Shown here piece by piece: positions 21,380-33,384 of a stretch of 64,000 nt of DNA. How positions within the stretch are numbered: the stretch's first letter is position 1; every line of letters begins with the position of its first letter. The stretch lies in assembly GCA_015680685.1 (NCBI GenBank), contig MNCI01013865.1, forward strand, positions 117,172 to 181,171. Reading direction: 5' to 3'. The position numbers were made by a program, and so were the translations under genes. Under the pieces are notes generated by a model, which saw only the letters and a list, made by a program, of their open reading frames with translations, searched no databases and was not told the origin of the DNA. Source of the DNA: Gnetum montanum (Eukaryota; Streptophyta; Gnetopsida; Gnetales; Gnetaceae).

Positions 21380-22440
21380 GACTGGCTAGAACACTTAACA
21401 TGAACACTAGATCTGGAAGCTGGTGATGTAATTGAGGACCCTCTTAACGAGGTCCCTGTGGTTACACATAAAGTTTAGAGAAAAACCCTTAAGGTTAGTT
21501 CCCTACTAGACTAAAAGACACAAAGTGACATAATGTAGGTACTCTAGAATAATGTTGCAGTATTTGCGTGGTCATATGAAGACATGGCGGGACTAGACCC
21601 GAGGTTAATATAACATAACATAATTTTAGACTCGTGCATCAAAACGGTTAAACAAAAGGCATGAAAGATTAAGCCAGAAATCATGCTAGAAGTGCATGAA
21701 GAAATCACCAAGCTATACCAAGCAGGTTTTATCCGCGTGGTCAATTACTCAGACTGGGTGTCTAACATCGTAGTTGTCCCTAAGAAAATGGAAGGAATAC
21801 ACATCTGTATAAACTTCTGGGATCTGAACAAGGCTACGATTAAGGACAACTTTCTACTACCGAGTATCGACCAACTAGTCGATACAATCGCTGGGCATGC
21901 ACTTCTATCCTTTATGGATGATTTCTCAGGCTATAATCAAATTCATATCAATCCAGAACACCAACTGACCACAACATTCATGACTCCCTAGGGAACCTTC
22001 TATTACACCATGATGCCTTTTGGTTTAAAAAATGCTGGGGCAATGTATCAATGAGCCATGACATATATCTTTAGTGATTATCTCTTAGGAAGGTTGAATG
22101 ATTACGTCAACGATATAGCCATCAAATCTATAAAGTCAGAAGATCATTCAAATGACCTAATGTTAGTCCTTAAAAGATGTTCCAAATACGACCTACGGCT
22201 CAACCCAAAGAAATGTGTATTCAGGGTTAAAACCGAATGCATGCAAGGGTTTGTAGTATCAGAGATGGGCATCCGAGTCGACCTTGACAAGGTCAAAGCC
22301 ATTGTTGAGTTAATGCCTCCTACAAACCTCAAGCAACTATGTGGGTTGCAAGAAAGACTACAGTTTATCAGGTGGTTCATTTCGAAGTTAACAGATAAAT
22401 TGTATCCTATGCAACACCTGCTCAAAAATGGGGTTAATTT
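21380..22440 (+). pseudogene. Reverse transcriptase, Ogre/Tat-like element
   Basis: Same frame as protease and integrase. The pre-RT part ends VFAWSYEDMAGLDPRL. RT motifs in order: LYQAGFIRVVNYSDWVSNIV, VVPKK, INFWDLNKATIKDNFLLPSI (family VDFRDLNKA), SFMDDFSGYNQI, FYYTMMPFGLKNAGAMYQ, DYVNDIAIKS (active site YVDD changed to YVND), then LRLNPKKCVF and GFVVSEMGIRVD. The MPFGLKNAGA and LNPKKCVF forms are typical of Tat. Role: copying element RNA into cDNA. Stops at about 21990 and 22054 correspond to Trp or Gln codons. Confidence 0.85.
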
Positions 22441-22960
22441 CGAGTGGACCGATGATTGTTAGCATGAATTTGATAGTTTAAAGTAAGAACTTCAACACTT
22501 ACCAATGGTCTTCCCGCCACAAAGGGATCAACTATTCTACATTTATCTCATAAGCTCCAACGTGTCCATAGCTGCGTTACTCTGTCAAAAGAGAGACGAT
22601 GGGTTGGAAGTGCCTATCTACTACTTGAGTCATGCTCTATGTGCGTACAAAATGAGGTACGATGAAGTAGAGCGTAATTTTTTGGCACTGGTGTTTGCAC
22701 TGAAAAAGTGTAGACACTATCTTTTTCGCATCCAGGTTAACATAATTTGCAAGAATAACATCCTGCGAGCCATTACAAACAATTTATATGAGAGTAGTAG
22801 AATAGCCCACTAGAAAGCCATCACAGTGGAATTTGACTTGCACTACATTAGCCAATCTTCCACAAAAGGCCAAGAGATAGCTGACCAGTTGATGAAATCA
22901 CCTGTTAATAATCAAGCGACAATAGAGCCCAAATTTCCTAATGAACATGTACATAGTTTA
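22441..22960 (+). pseudogene. RNase H (first), Ogre/Tat-like element
   Basis: Follows RT in frame: LFYIYLISSNVSIAALLCQK (family L.LYL..S...V.AVL), VPIYYLSHAL, YDEVERNFLALVFALKKCRH and YLFRIQVNIIC. This is the Ty3/gypsy RNase H pattern; the third catalytic position, normally D in VxTDH, is changed (IICKNN). It degrades RNA in RNA:DNA hybrids. Three stops. Confidence 0.75.
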
Positions 22961-23400
22961 AGCCCTGTATTAATAGGCCTCAAAGAAACGTTGCATTTTG
23001 ATGGAGCTTCAACCACCAGAGGTGGCAGTATTGTCGCCGTTATTATGCTCTCACCTGAGGATGTCTATATGCCTACTGCAGTGCGTCTATATGCCTACCG
23101 CCTGACCTTCCCTTGTATGAACAATATGGCAAAGTATGAGAGGCTCCTCAAAGGATTATTAACAGCCAGAGAACTTAACGTTCAACACTTGGCAATTTGA
23201 GGCAATTCGATGCTTGTAATAAATCAAATCACAGGAGTCTACACCTACAAAACTGTGCATTTATAGCCCTATTGTGATACGGCTAAAGATCTCCTGAAGC
23301 AATTCATGACAATCGATGCCCAACACATGCCTCATAACGATAACACTCTAGCTGATGCACTGGCTACACTGGTATTAAATGTACCACCACATTAGTTTGC
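22961..23400 (+). pseudogene. Second (archaeal-type) RNase H, Ogre/Tat-like element
   Basis: Starts LHFDGASTTRGGSIVAV (first catalytic Asp in FDGA), continues RLTFPCMNNMAKYERLLKGL (family FxCTNNxAEYEAL; the Glu is Lys here), then a GNSMLVINQITG segment (family GDSxLVxxQ; Asp to Asn) and ends MPHNDNTLADALATL. A second RNase H between the first and integrase defines the Tat lineage. The E and D changes are G-to-A transitions. Confidence 0.8.
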
Positions 23401-23479
23401 CACTTGGCCTGCTTTGATGACAGAGTGTGTAGACCCTGTCATTCAGGCACTGCAAATATCTTCGCTGACTGTGGGCGAA

Positions 23480-24730
23480 ATGCCAGAATGGTGCGACAAC
23501 ATTAAAACTTACCTTTTGCATGGAGAATCACCACATGAGCTAATGCATGCACAGAAAGATGCAATACGCAAGCGTGCCAGATAATACATCATTATCAAAG
23601 ACAGTACTCTCTGTAGATATTCTTTCTATGGGATATTGCTAACTTGCGTTAATAAAGATCAAGCATAGAAAATAGTTAGTGAAGTCCACAAGGGACTATG
23701 TGAAGGACACGTAGCCCCTCAAGCCATGGTCGCTAAAATCAGATGCCTAGGGTACTATTGGCTGTACATGGAAAAAGATTGTCTTACCAAGGTTAAGAGG
23801 TGTGACACATGCCAGCATTACGCAAACCTAATACACGTGTCATCAACAGAGCTACACACTACTCAGATTACTTGGCCATTCCAACGATGGGGATTAGACA
23901 TCATAGGACCCATCGCACCCAAATCTTCTGCAAGACATAGCTTCATCATCACCGCCACTGAGTATTTTATGAAGTGGGTTGAGGCTATTCCCTTATGGAA
24001 TATCACATCTCCGTAGGTTTTCCATTTCATTTTAGACAACATAGTAACTAGATTTGGGCTTCTGATGACTATCGTGACTGACAATGTGTCGTAGTTTAGT
24101 AGTACAGAAACCAAATATTTTTGCAATAACCTTGGTATTAAGAAATCTTTTTCATCACCCTACTACCTGCAAGCGAATGGTCAAGAAAAAGCAACAAACA
24201 AAGTCATCATCAATTTACTCAAGAAAATGCTCAGCAGCAACAAAAAATGATGGCAAGAAAAGATCCTCTATGTGCTATGGGCGTATCATACTACATGTGG
24301 AACAGCTATAGACAGGACTCCCTATAGCCTAGTCTATGGATCCGAGGTGGTGCTGCCTCTTGAATTACAAGTTTCTTCACTACGGATGGTCCTCTCCATG
24401 GTTATAAATGAGGCTCAACACAACAAGTCTCGAATCATAGATTTAGACGTAGTAGAGGAGAAACGAATACATACGCTTGATATCATCGAGATGTACCAGG
24501 GTAAGCAGAGACAGAAGCACCGGTATAATTTACATCAACAACCAATCAAGAAAGGAGATCTAGTCCTCAAGGCCGTTCGTGAACCAGTAGGTAAATTCTC
24601 TGCAAACTGGAAGGGCCCTTTCTTGGTTGTTGGTGCATACAGCAACAGAGCATTGAAGTTAGCAGATATCAATGGCAACAAGTTACCAAATCTAGTGAAC
24701 CACATGTACTTGAAGTGGTACCACATCTAG
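23480..24730 (+). pseudogene. Integrase, Ogre/Tat-like element
   Basis: Zinc-binding domain: EVHKGLCEGHVAPQAMVAKI, then a CDTCQ pair. Core: FQRWGLDIIGPI (first Asp), TIVTDNVS (second Asp), then SSPYYLQANGQEKATNK (family SxxYxPQxNGQxE, catalytic Glu present). C-terminal: WAYHTTCGTAIDRTPYSLVY, KGDLVLKAV and WKGPFLVV, ending at the stop near 24728-24730. No chromodomain. Stops near 23580, 24014 and 24092 are of the decay type. Confidence 0.85.
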
Positions 24731-24756
24731 CTGTGGATTCAGTGTTAACATCAGGT

Positions 24757-25160
24757 GATAATCATCCGCTATGACGTAAAACTAGCAAAGGTAATACAAT
24801 GTCCACTACGACGTAAAACTAGCAAAGATGAACACGTCCGCTATGATGTAAAAATGGCATTTCTTGCATGTGTCCTCCATGATGCTAAACTGGTAATGAC
24901 TATCTACCATGATGTAAAACTAGCAAAGGTAAGCATCCATCTATTGAGATGTAAAACCAGCATAGACTTATCCCTGGGTCATGAAACAAAACTGACACCC
25001 ACAGCACGATCTACTAAGACCATAAACTAGCTCTGCCGCCATCTGCTACGACGTGAAACTAGCAGCCTTCAGTCTACCCAGACTCTAAACCAGGACCATG
25101 GTCTGCTAGGACTTAAAACCAGCAACAACATTCTACCAGGACTCAAAACTGGGATCTGCC
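24757..25160. repeat. Degenerate tandem repeat, GACGTAAAACTAGCAAAGG type
   Basis: About ten imperfect units of 30-45 bp sharing CGCTATGACGTAAAACTAGC, decaying to 'tctaccaggactcaaaactgg' at the right end. It lies directly after integrase. The AAAACTAGC-AAGG core also occurs in the 16.1-kb repeat on the other side of the antisense gene. Confidence 0.7.
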
Positions 25161-26325
25161 GACCGCCAACACATGAAGTAAGTGAGTGTGAACATTCTTG
25201 CACGGCATCCCTACCAGACAGAAAGGGTGGAATGTTGGGATAGCCCTGGCATCGCTGCCCTGTTGGCATCCTACTGATTCCTCGAATATGCCGAAAGGCA
25301 TACTACTGACCCCTCAAAGATACTGCTATGATAGCCAGTTCAAGGGAGTTCTCATCAGCTGCGACCTTGGAGGTCTCCACTCATTGTCACCACTAGACTC
25401 TAGCTTCATAGATTCACCTAACTGGTTCTTTACACAACTAGTTGGATCTGATGAGTCTGACTGCCGACAGTGAATTTCTGGGTCGTGGCATCAACATTGG
25501 GACCCTAACCTCTTGCTACGGTTCCTTCTCCATGGCCTACCCCACTCCTTGCTTTGGATGCTACTTGTTTCAACAGCATCCCTGGTGATTAGTATGATCA
25601 ATGGTGTCCTCTATTTTCTTTTATGTTTATAGGTCACTTGCTGTGAGGATGTTGTTCAAAGGTATGTTCACCAAAGTAGTGAAGTATCAACAGCGTTCTG
25701 AGATGGCTGTTCAAGTTAGCCTGTCTACTTAGGAGTGCAAGCCCACCTTCTCCATAATTTGACATCTTGTTCTTCTTTCTCTACTCCTTCCTTCCATCCA
25801 CTTCCTCTTGTTTATACAAAATGTAAATACGCACAAAGGCTTTTCACGCATGCATTACAACCAGTCCCATGAATTGGATTGTCTTATGGAACACCATCTG
25901 CAATACTGATCAAGCCCATGAACTGGCGTAACACAACTTGCCTAGTGGGGCAAAAAAAAAACTCAGCAGAGCTCAACAAAGTGGATGTAAAACAACTCAT
26001 CCAGGCCATGCGGGCATAACACAACTCACTCATGCAAGCCCTTCCTCTACAGTATGGCGGTGTAACTATTCAAAAATGCAATCACGAGAGTAGGCTTGAT
26101 GACTTGTTCACGACAGCACCACATTCACATGCTTGAGTCTTTCCTAAACCTCCCTCCTATTGTCTTGGTAAAATCCCTCCCATACTGTCTTTTCCTAGCT
26201 TTTTCACTTCCAGGTTGATAGAACGACATTTGAGCAACCATTGACGGACACTGTTGGTGCCTTTACCTATCCGGTGTTTCGTATTCTTTGTCGATGTCTT
26301 TCGGGCAAGCCCTCTAAATGTCAAT
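25161..26325 (+). other. 3' untranslated region of the Ogre/Tat-like element
   Basis: No conserved frame. The open stretch 25198-25473 is not recognisable. Short repeats of 'gcatacyactgaycc' type near 25270-25310. The 'aactggcgtaacacaac' and 'aacacaactcactcatg' variants at 25930-26040 form another weak repeat. It leads to the PPT. Confidence 0.45.
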
Positions 26326-26336
26326 AAAGAGGGGCC
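26326..26336 (+). other. Polypurine tract, Ogre/Tat-like element
   Basis: AAAGAGGGGCC ends two bases before the 3' LTR start at 26339. This is the usual site of plus-strand priming. Confidence 0.75.
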
Positions 26337-26338
26337 AT

Positions 26339-27857
26339 TGAAACACCGTGAAAATCACGAGGATTCAACAATTCAACAAGATTCTGTAACTTAGGCAAAA
26401 ATTTACAACAAAGTGCAAAGAAAAAATTTGGAAGACAGAATGAAACAAAGGGGAGCACAACATCAAGCCTTCAAATTTTACAAGATCTCTAAAAATTCTA
26501 ACTTTTTTCTCATTACGCTATATTACGCAACATAGCATAATGTTTCTTAGCGTAAGCCCACTTAATGCAGCATAATGTCAGAAGGTAGCATATCGCAACA
26601 ATGGAGTTGGCAAAGATTCAGGACTTCAAAATATGCAGCAAAAGCCTAAGGCCTAAGCAACGGCCTACGACATGTCATGCATTCCACTAAGTCCTTCGGT
26701 CAAAGATTTTATTACGCTACATTACACAATGGAGTGTAGTAAGCCCTAAAGAGATTGATCAAAGTCAAAGGAAGCACAATGACAACATCTCTCTTTGCAA
26801 GTTGGCCACTTTATGCTTCATTACACTACACGGCGTAAACAAGTGTAATGCAGTGTAAAGTTGACTACTTTACACTCCATCATGCTATGTAGTGTAAACA
26901 AGCGTAACATAGCGTAAAGTTGGCTAAGGCAGTATAGTACACGCACCAGCAATCCATAAGTTGCAATATGCTCTTTAGTGTATTACAGCGTAATCATGAG
27001 ATAGTTTGAGCAAAAGTGGTTTGCGATGCATTACACTCCAAGGCATAGTGTAGCACGGCATCGCAAGCTTCGAACATAAAACCATCAAGTCAATGGTATC
27101 TTGTAAGTTTGGAACATATGTCACCCAGACGGTGTTTTCTCTCCTAATTCTGAACTTATAAATACTCCAATTGATAAAAAGAAAAGAAGAAAAAGAAAAA
27201 GAATTCCTCCAGAGCAACAAGTGTTCCTGGCGAGCGACTTTCTTCTTCATTTGGTGATCATTAGTAACATTTTGGGCGAAGATTGACAAAAGGAAAGAGG
27301 AAAATTAGAGATTGTGAGAGCATCAGGTGCGATTGGCAAGATTCATTGATCAGAAACAGTCAATCGATAGACATTTTGCTCTGGGTTTGACCTTCCTTGC
27401 ATCCAGATTTGGCCAGAACAAGGTAGATCAACTCTCTATGTGTTTCACCTTTGAATAGCTTCCTTGCTATTTATGTACACTTCATCTAAAAGCTAAAGTC
27501 TACCGTTGAATCATTGTACGTAATACATTTAGCTTATAAATTGAATCCCAAATCTCGAGATTTCATATTCCTTTAGATCTGATCTCTCGTGTCTCGTTAA
27601 TGCATATTTTGCAGTCATCTTAAATCCTTTACATCATTTTCAACTCCTTTTTTAATGATATTACATCGCTTCATAAAAGAACACTATTTGGTATATAAAA
27701 TTTTACTAATTAAGTAAGTCCTTGTCTGATCAACAAGACCGTTCAGGGCACCTCGGACTTGTTTTCTCTAGCATGGCCTATGCATGAATCTGGGGTTGGA
27801 ACTGTGTACATGGAAATTTGCTCAATATTCTAGCGACTAACATTTTCCATCATTACA
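26339..27857 (+). mobile_element. 3' LTR of the Ogre/Tat-like element
   Basis: Starts TGAAACACCGTG and ends CATCATTACA. It aligns with 10326-11842 throughout, with mostly C/T and G/A differences. TATA box at 27157-27164. Confidence 0.9.
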
Positions 27858-27862
27858 CCAGT
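27858..27862. repeat. Target-site duplication, right copy (CCAGT)
   Basis: Exact match to 10321-10325. Joining the two sides through one copy restores the integrase frame of element X. Confidence 0.9.
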
Positions 27863-28560
27863 TGGTTACATTTTCTTGATCATTGGATTGGGGGTGATAG
27901 GATGTTGCTAATTTATCTTCAACCCCCAAACATTGCATCAACTTTCTAAAATTGGTACCTATGAAATGAGTTCCATTGTTAGAAATTAGTGAATTTGGCA
28001 CTCCAAACCTATTTACAATATTTTTTTATATAAATATAGCAATAGTGGAAGATGTATAATTAGTAACGATTACTTTTTTTACCCATTTTTTGTAATAGTT
28101 GACTACTATGATAATATATGCCTTTCCATTAGTAATGGGTGTGATGGAACCCATGAAGTTAATGCCCCATATGTCAAAAGGTTCTAGTGGTTAAATCCAT
28201 TGTTGAGGACCTTCCATGTGAGTGGTCATCCACTCATCTCATTAATAATGTTCATGAGATCAAANTGGTCATCCACTCATCTCATTAATAATGTTCATGA
28301 GATCAAACAAACTAGTAGCATCTCTAAAGATTTTAGGCTAATAGTATACTAACATTGGGACTTTTATGGCCATGCATCTCCCTAAATAGTGGCCTCCACA
28401 AGGTCCTTTTTGAGCATCTTAGAGAATGTGCAATTGATCTTCATTAGGGACACACCAAAAAATTAGGTCATCGATGCATACCTTGTAAAGATGTCCATTG
28501 ATTTCCATAAAATATTTGGCCTAACAGAGAAATTGTTGCCTCTTTCTAAAGTCAAGATCT
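27863..28560 (-). pseudogene. Integrase N-terminal half of element X
   Basis: On the minus strand: a zinc-domain remnant with GPCGGHYLGRCMAIKV (family GGHFGxxxTAxKV), then LTYGALTSWV (family DxWGIDFMGPF), FGVPNSLISNNGTHFIG (second Asp changed to Asn) and NDQENV at the insertion point. It continues at 10325 across the Ogre-like insert. A 42-bp tandem copy around the N at 28265 lies inside it. Confidence 0.8.
28223..28307. repeat. 42-bp direct duplication around an N (contig joint)
   Basis: 28223-28264 is repeated exactly at 28266-28307, with N at 28265 between. Two overlapping contig ends appear to have been joined without merging the overlap. It puts an artificial 43-bp insertion in the integrase. 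Confidence 0.85.
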
Positions 28561-28990
28561 TGTGGCATCTCTTGAGTGAGAAGATAAGTGAAGATGCCAT
28601 TGTACCATATTTTTTCTATGAGAATTTGGTCATTTATTACTCCTATAAAGAGGAGTTCATTTGAAGACTAATCAAAGAGTGGGCTCTCCTGCTCTTTATT
28701 ATCCCATGTTAAGTGAGAGAGGTGGTCAACGATGACATTCTTAGTTCCTTTTCAATCTATCATTGTGAGATCAAATTCCTGCAAGATCACAAGCCACTGT
28801 ATGACACAAGGACTTACCATTAGCTTATTCATGAGGAACCAGATTGCACTATGGTCTATGTGCACAAATACTTTGTAGCCAAGCACATAGTGCCTAAACT
28901 TTTCTAGAGAGTACACCACATCCATTAGTTCTTTTTCCATGGTGGTGTAATTTAATTTTGCTCCGAAAATGGTTCAACTTGTGCAATGGA
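28561..28990 (-). pseudogene. RNase H of element X
   Basis: Open stretch 28752-28940 reads MEKELMDVVYSLEKFRHYVL, then GYKVFVHIDHSAIWFL and LLQEFDL-like ILQEFDLTMID. It matches the gypsy RNase H pattern TEKELLAVVFALEKFRxYL...VYTDHAAL. The remaining N-terminal part is broken. Confidence 0.8.
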
Positions 28991-30110
28991 TGTAGTATGG
29001 GCATTCTTTATCATCCATCTACATGAGCATTTCTCCCAAGGTGTAGTTAGATGCATCTGTCATGATGTGGAAGGGTTTGCACCAGTTTGGTGCTTGTAGT
29101 ATCAGTGTTTCTATGAGTTTTTCCTTTAACTATTGGAATGTGCGTTCACATTCTTTGGTCCAAATGAAAGGTGCATCTTTCTTTGTAAGCTCTACCAATG
29201 GTTTTTTGATCTTAGAGAAATTCTCTATGAATCATCGATAATAGCTAGTGTGTCCAAGGAATGATCAAAAATCTTTAACTATCTTTAGCTAGTATGTTAT
29301 TCCTTGGATGATCCTTATCTTTTCTAGGTCTACCTCAATCCCTACTTGAGTGATTCTATGTCCCAACACAATGACTTCTTGGAGCATGTAATGGCTCTTT
29401 TGATAGTTGAGCTACAGATTTGTTTCAACACATCTCTTCAATATTTGCTCAAGCTGATCCAGGACTTGGTTAAATGTATCTCCATAGGTGGAAAAGCCAT
29501 CCATGAAGACTTTCACATCATTACTGATCTATCGTTGGAAAATACTAAGGACCGAGCATTGAAATGTTGTAGGGACATTGCACAAATTGAATGGCATCTT
29601 ATAATATGCAAAAGTTCCCCAAGGACTTATGAATGTTGTCTTAACCTAATCTTTTGATTTGGTTACAGCCACTATAACCATCTAGGAAGCTATAATAACA
29701 ATGCCTAGATATGGTGTCCAACACTTGATCCACAAATGACAATGGAAAATGATCTTTAAACATTGCCATATTCAACAACCTAAAGTCAATGTAGACCTAT
29801 CACTTACCACCTTTCTTTGGTACAATTAATACTAGGCTAACCCATTTACTATCTACGATAGGATAAATGAACCCTACCTTTAGGAGTTGTTCAATTTCTT
29901 TCTTGGTGATCTGCTTCAATTTTGGATTCAACTATCTTTGTGGCTACCTTCTAGGCTTCATGGCTAGGTTAGTGTACATGCAATGCTAGCATATCCTTGG
30001 ATCGATTCTTGTTAGCTTAGGATATGACCAAGAAAAGACTACTGGCCATTTTTTAACCACCTTTAATAGTTTTGCTTTTTGTTTAAGAGCAAGTTTGATA
30101 TTAATTATGA
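28991..30110 (-). pseudogene. Reverse transcriptase of element X
   Basis: Minus-strand frame, several stops. Active-site block near 29490-29515 reads VKVFMDGFSTYGDTF (family FMDDFSVYGDTF, so the second catalytic Asp is Gly). After it come LEQILKRCVETNL and a VLGHRITQVGIEVD segment, as in Athila RTs. The upstream part (29760-30000) has the fingers region. The linker to protease is acidic. Confidence 0.8.
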
Positions 30111-30399
30111 TCAATTTACCATTGTTTAACAATGCATATTCTATGCCAACTAATAAATTTTTTAGCTCTAGGGGCTTCTACTTGAAGTTATCCATGATTT
30201 CCAACTCTCCCCAACAAGTATCATCATCTTCATCAGAGATTTGGTGATGAACTTGTTTAATTTTATTCATGCCTTCAAAATAAGCATATGTTAGGCTCTT
30301 AGTTGGTTTCATGCATAATGTGATACTATCTAAGTCAACTATTAGCCACTGGGTGCCCTCTTGTTTTATGGCTGCTACATACAAACACCTTTAAATATT

Positions 30400-30960
30400 G
30401 ATTTCTTGTGCACACTGATTGCATGCTTTAATCTATGTACTTTTGATGGATCAAATCCTTTGCATGGAATTGCACCTGTTATCACTGTATGTAATGCATG
30501 GAATATGCTTCTTCTCTATCTTTGTAAATTCATTTTCCATGGAGATTTTTAAAGAAAGGTTCCTTATGCCCATATGTGCATTGACCGTGCTTAACCAAGG
30601 TCTTCCCATAATGATGAGGAAGTTACTTTTGAAATTTTCAACCTTAAGCTCTAGAAAATAAGTAGGATAGGACCATCCACAAACTATGATCACAATGTCC
30701 TCTATTAATCCCAAATGAATAGTAATTAATTGATCTATCAATTCTAGATAGATTTTACTCTTCTTCAGAGGTGGTAGGTTCTAGGCCTTGTACATGTCAT
30801 GGGAGATGAGATTAACTCTAGAACAAGAGTCAAGAAGAGCCTTACATGGCTCATGTCCTGTGATCTGTATGAGTGGACTTCCTAGTTCAGATCCTTTTGT
30901 GAGAAGATTGCTAGCCTTGATCCATTTGGAAACAACATGAGTTAACATCAAAGTGTGAAT
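30400..30960 (-). pseudogene. Aspartic protease of element X
   Basis: Open stretch 30451-30741 includes GLIEDIVIIVCGWSYPTYFL and FLIIMGRPWLSTVNAHMGI, the Athila-type flap and IxGRPFLAT motif. The upstream active-site region (about 30800-30840) reads as a decayed LDSCSRVNLIS (family LDLGASVNLMP). Role: cutting Gag-Pol. Confidence 0.75.
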
Positions 30961-30969
30961 CTAAGGCAA

Positions 30970-33232
30970 CATTTGGTTTGAAGGATACTCGAAGGTATTT
31001 GATGCAGAGGATGATGGCATTAGACATACAAGATCATCAGCTATATTGGGTTGTGAGGATTGGAGAGGACTACTAGTCAAAAGAAGGATGCTTTTGGATC
31101 AATTTTTCAAATCGCTCAACTAGAAAGCTAATTCTGAATGTACAACCCTTGTAGCATTTCATTGTTATCGCTATGGAGGAATCTCACCTTACATGGATGG
31201 AGCAGGAGGTAACTAGGTTAAATGTAGAGGTGTGTGTGTAGATAGATGTAGAGGGTAGTGTGGATATGGGTTTTCCATTTGAGTAGATGATGAATTTATT
31301 TAGTGGTACTCTAGAGGGTAATAGTGATGTTGAAATAAGGTACAACATGCAGAACCTCTTGGGGAGACAGGTTGTTGAACATAGTACCTTTACGGATCTA
31401 GTTAGCTATAAGGGTATTATTGCCTTGGTAGTGGCATTTCCCATGATTGTGGTTGGTACCATTGTTGGTATTATTCATTAGATTGTGGAGGAGCTTCACT
31501 TGGGTAGTAAGCTTATTGTTGGTGGTGGAACTACCTTCGATTACCTTTAGGATAAGGCAATCATCTAGGTGCTTACCTATGTGCTAGTCGAGGATTCAAT
31601 GTAGACACCCCAAATTCTTATAAGTGTGACACCATAGGGCAACAACCCTTTAGATGTTCATATTGACAAATGTCACAATTAGTTTCATCATCAAAGTTGG
31701 TTTTCACAACTTCCTCTATGACTGCAACTTTGCCCAATCCTCCTTGGTAGGCACGTTTATCTTTTCTTTTTCTCCTACAATTATGATCACTATTTTTCTC
31801 TTTGGTTTCTTTAGTAATCTTCATAGTAGTTTGAAATTTTTCATCCAAAGAATTTCATAGTTTATCAACCTTTGTTAAAATATTAGAAATAGATTTTTAG
31901 TTGGGCAAGTTTTTCTTGTTTACCACTTCATCAAGTGGTGACTCATCAAAAAATTAGACCTCTTGTTTCCTAATGGAAGGATCTCTATTATACTTTTCTA
32001 CACTTTTCATTTTTTGTAACTCACCTTCTTCTTCTACTACTTGCTTTATCAGACTTTAGATTTGATAAGCTCTTAGTTCAGACAATCTCCCTTAGGCATA
32101 CACCCCAAGAGTTCTTCTAGTTTCTGTGTTGAGCCCATCTATGATGTGGCAAAGTTATTCCCTCTAAGAATAACCATGGCCAAGGCATCAGTGTAAGAGT
32201 AAATAATATCTACCCATGTTGGTATCCAAGGATTCATGTGTTCCCTATTTCCAGCATTGGATTTTCCTTCTCAAAGTAGACACTCTAGAGTATGTCTAGT
32301 ATTTATCATTAAATAGATCTAACATGGTACTCCATAGGCAAATGGATTCCAGTTCCAAGGACTAGTACCAGCTTTTAGCTTTCTTAATCAGTGTCCTAGA
32401 GAAGAGCTTTAGTTTTTGCCACTTATTTTATATATTTTTTCAGGCATAGGCATCATGGAAATCTTGTAGATGTGTCTATAGATCAAAATTGTATCCCCAC
32501 TCAAATCTTGGTCATTATTGTCTCATTGATCACCTTCATCATAATTATTTTGACGATGGCTTCTATGAGAATTGAAAAATAAAGAGGAATGTTCAGAACT
32601 AGATAAAGAGGATGAATAGGAAGGTGGACTATCACTGCCACCATGGTATCCACCACCACATTTTTGCTTATTATGACCACCATCCTTAGATCCCTTGCTA
32701 TTGTGATGTTTGCCTAAGTCCCTACATTGACTGTCACTTTTCTCGAACCTATTTCATGAATAGTTGACCATAGGTTTAGGGTCACACCCTTATTACCAAT
32801 AACATGGGATGGAGAATCTTCATGTTGAGAACCTTCAAAGAGAGGATTCTCATTGTCATCTTAATCTAGTAGGAATAAGGGATTAGTGATATGTTTTTCT
32901 TTCATAGCCTCATGGCGCTTCTTTTGATGTTTATTTCGTTTACATTGTGGCTCAATGGGATGGTAGTCCCAAGTATCATAAGCATTCACAATGTATTCCT
33001 TGTGAATATCTATACTGTCCAACTTTTTAAGGATTTGAAACAACATCCTAGGCATAGATCAATCAAGAGGCAAGATGATGTTACCATTCATATCACATCA
33101 TCACATTTGTTCATCCTAATGTAGGATGAAGATGAAGTCCAATACATACTCATCTAGATGAGTATATACTACTTTGCATTCCTATGGGACTAGTAGTTTG
33201 ACATCTTCACATCTATGTGAAGAAGAAGACAT
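30970..33232 (-). pseudogene. gag of element X
   Basis: Probable start ATG 33232 (MSSSSHR...), 130 bases inside the PBS. Parts that stay open: 32861-33055, 32501-32683 and 31618-31848. The last carries CDICQYEHLKGCCP, a CX2CX3HX4C-like knuckle of Athila Gag. N-terminal Arg/His/Lys-rich stretch at about 32900. The middle gag domain (32150-32450) is recognisable only by alignment with 41300-41640 and 54300-54740. Numerous stops. Confidence 0.7.
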
Positions 33233-33365
33233 TTTGCAAAATGAATAAAATTATCGGTGTGCTTAGTTGTTTATATGTTGTTGAGAGTGATGTTGACCTT
33301 GATTTCATCCAATGATATAAATAATATTTACTAATCCTAGATATCACCCATTTCAGCAAACAAAG

Positions 33366-33384
33366 TCCCCAGTAATGGTGCCAA
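33366..33384 (-). other. tRNA-Asp primer binding site of element X
   Basis: Minus strand TTGGCACCATTACTGGGGA. Plant tRNA-Asp(GTC) calls for TGGCGCCGTTGCCGGGGA; the four differences are all transitions. Adjacent to the LTR end at 33385. Confidence 0.8.

Larger units (their letters stand above)
10326..27857 (+). mobile_element. Ogre/Tat-like Ty3/gypsy element, complete with TSD
   Basis: 17,532 bp with LTRs of 1,517 and 1,519 bp, a perfect CCAGT target duplication and a polypurine tract. Order: LTR, gag (12103), protease (15002), antisense spliced gene (16588-20765), RT (about 21380), RNase H, second RNase H, integrase (to 24730), tandem repeats, PPT, LTR. The second RNase H after the first is the hallmark of the Tat lineage; large size and a break between protease and RT recall Ogre. 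The first 80 LTR bases differ at roughly one site in nine, so the insertion is old. RT, RNase H and integrase all lie in one frame with stops but no frameshift. Confidence 0.9.
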
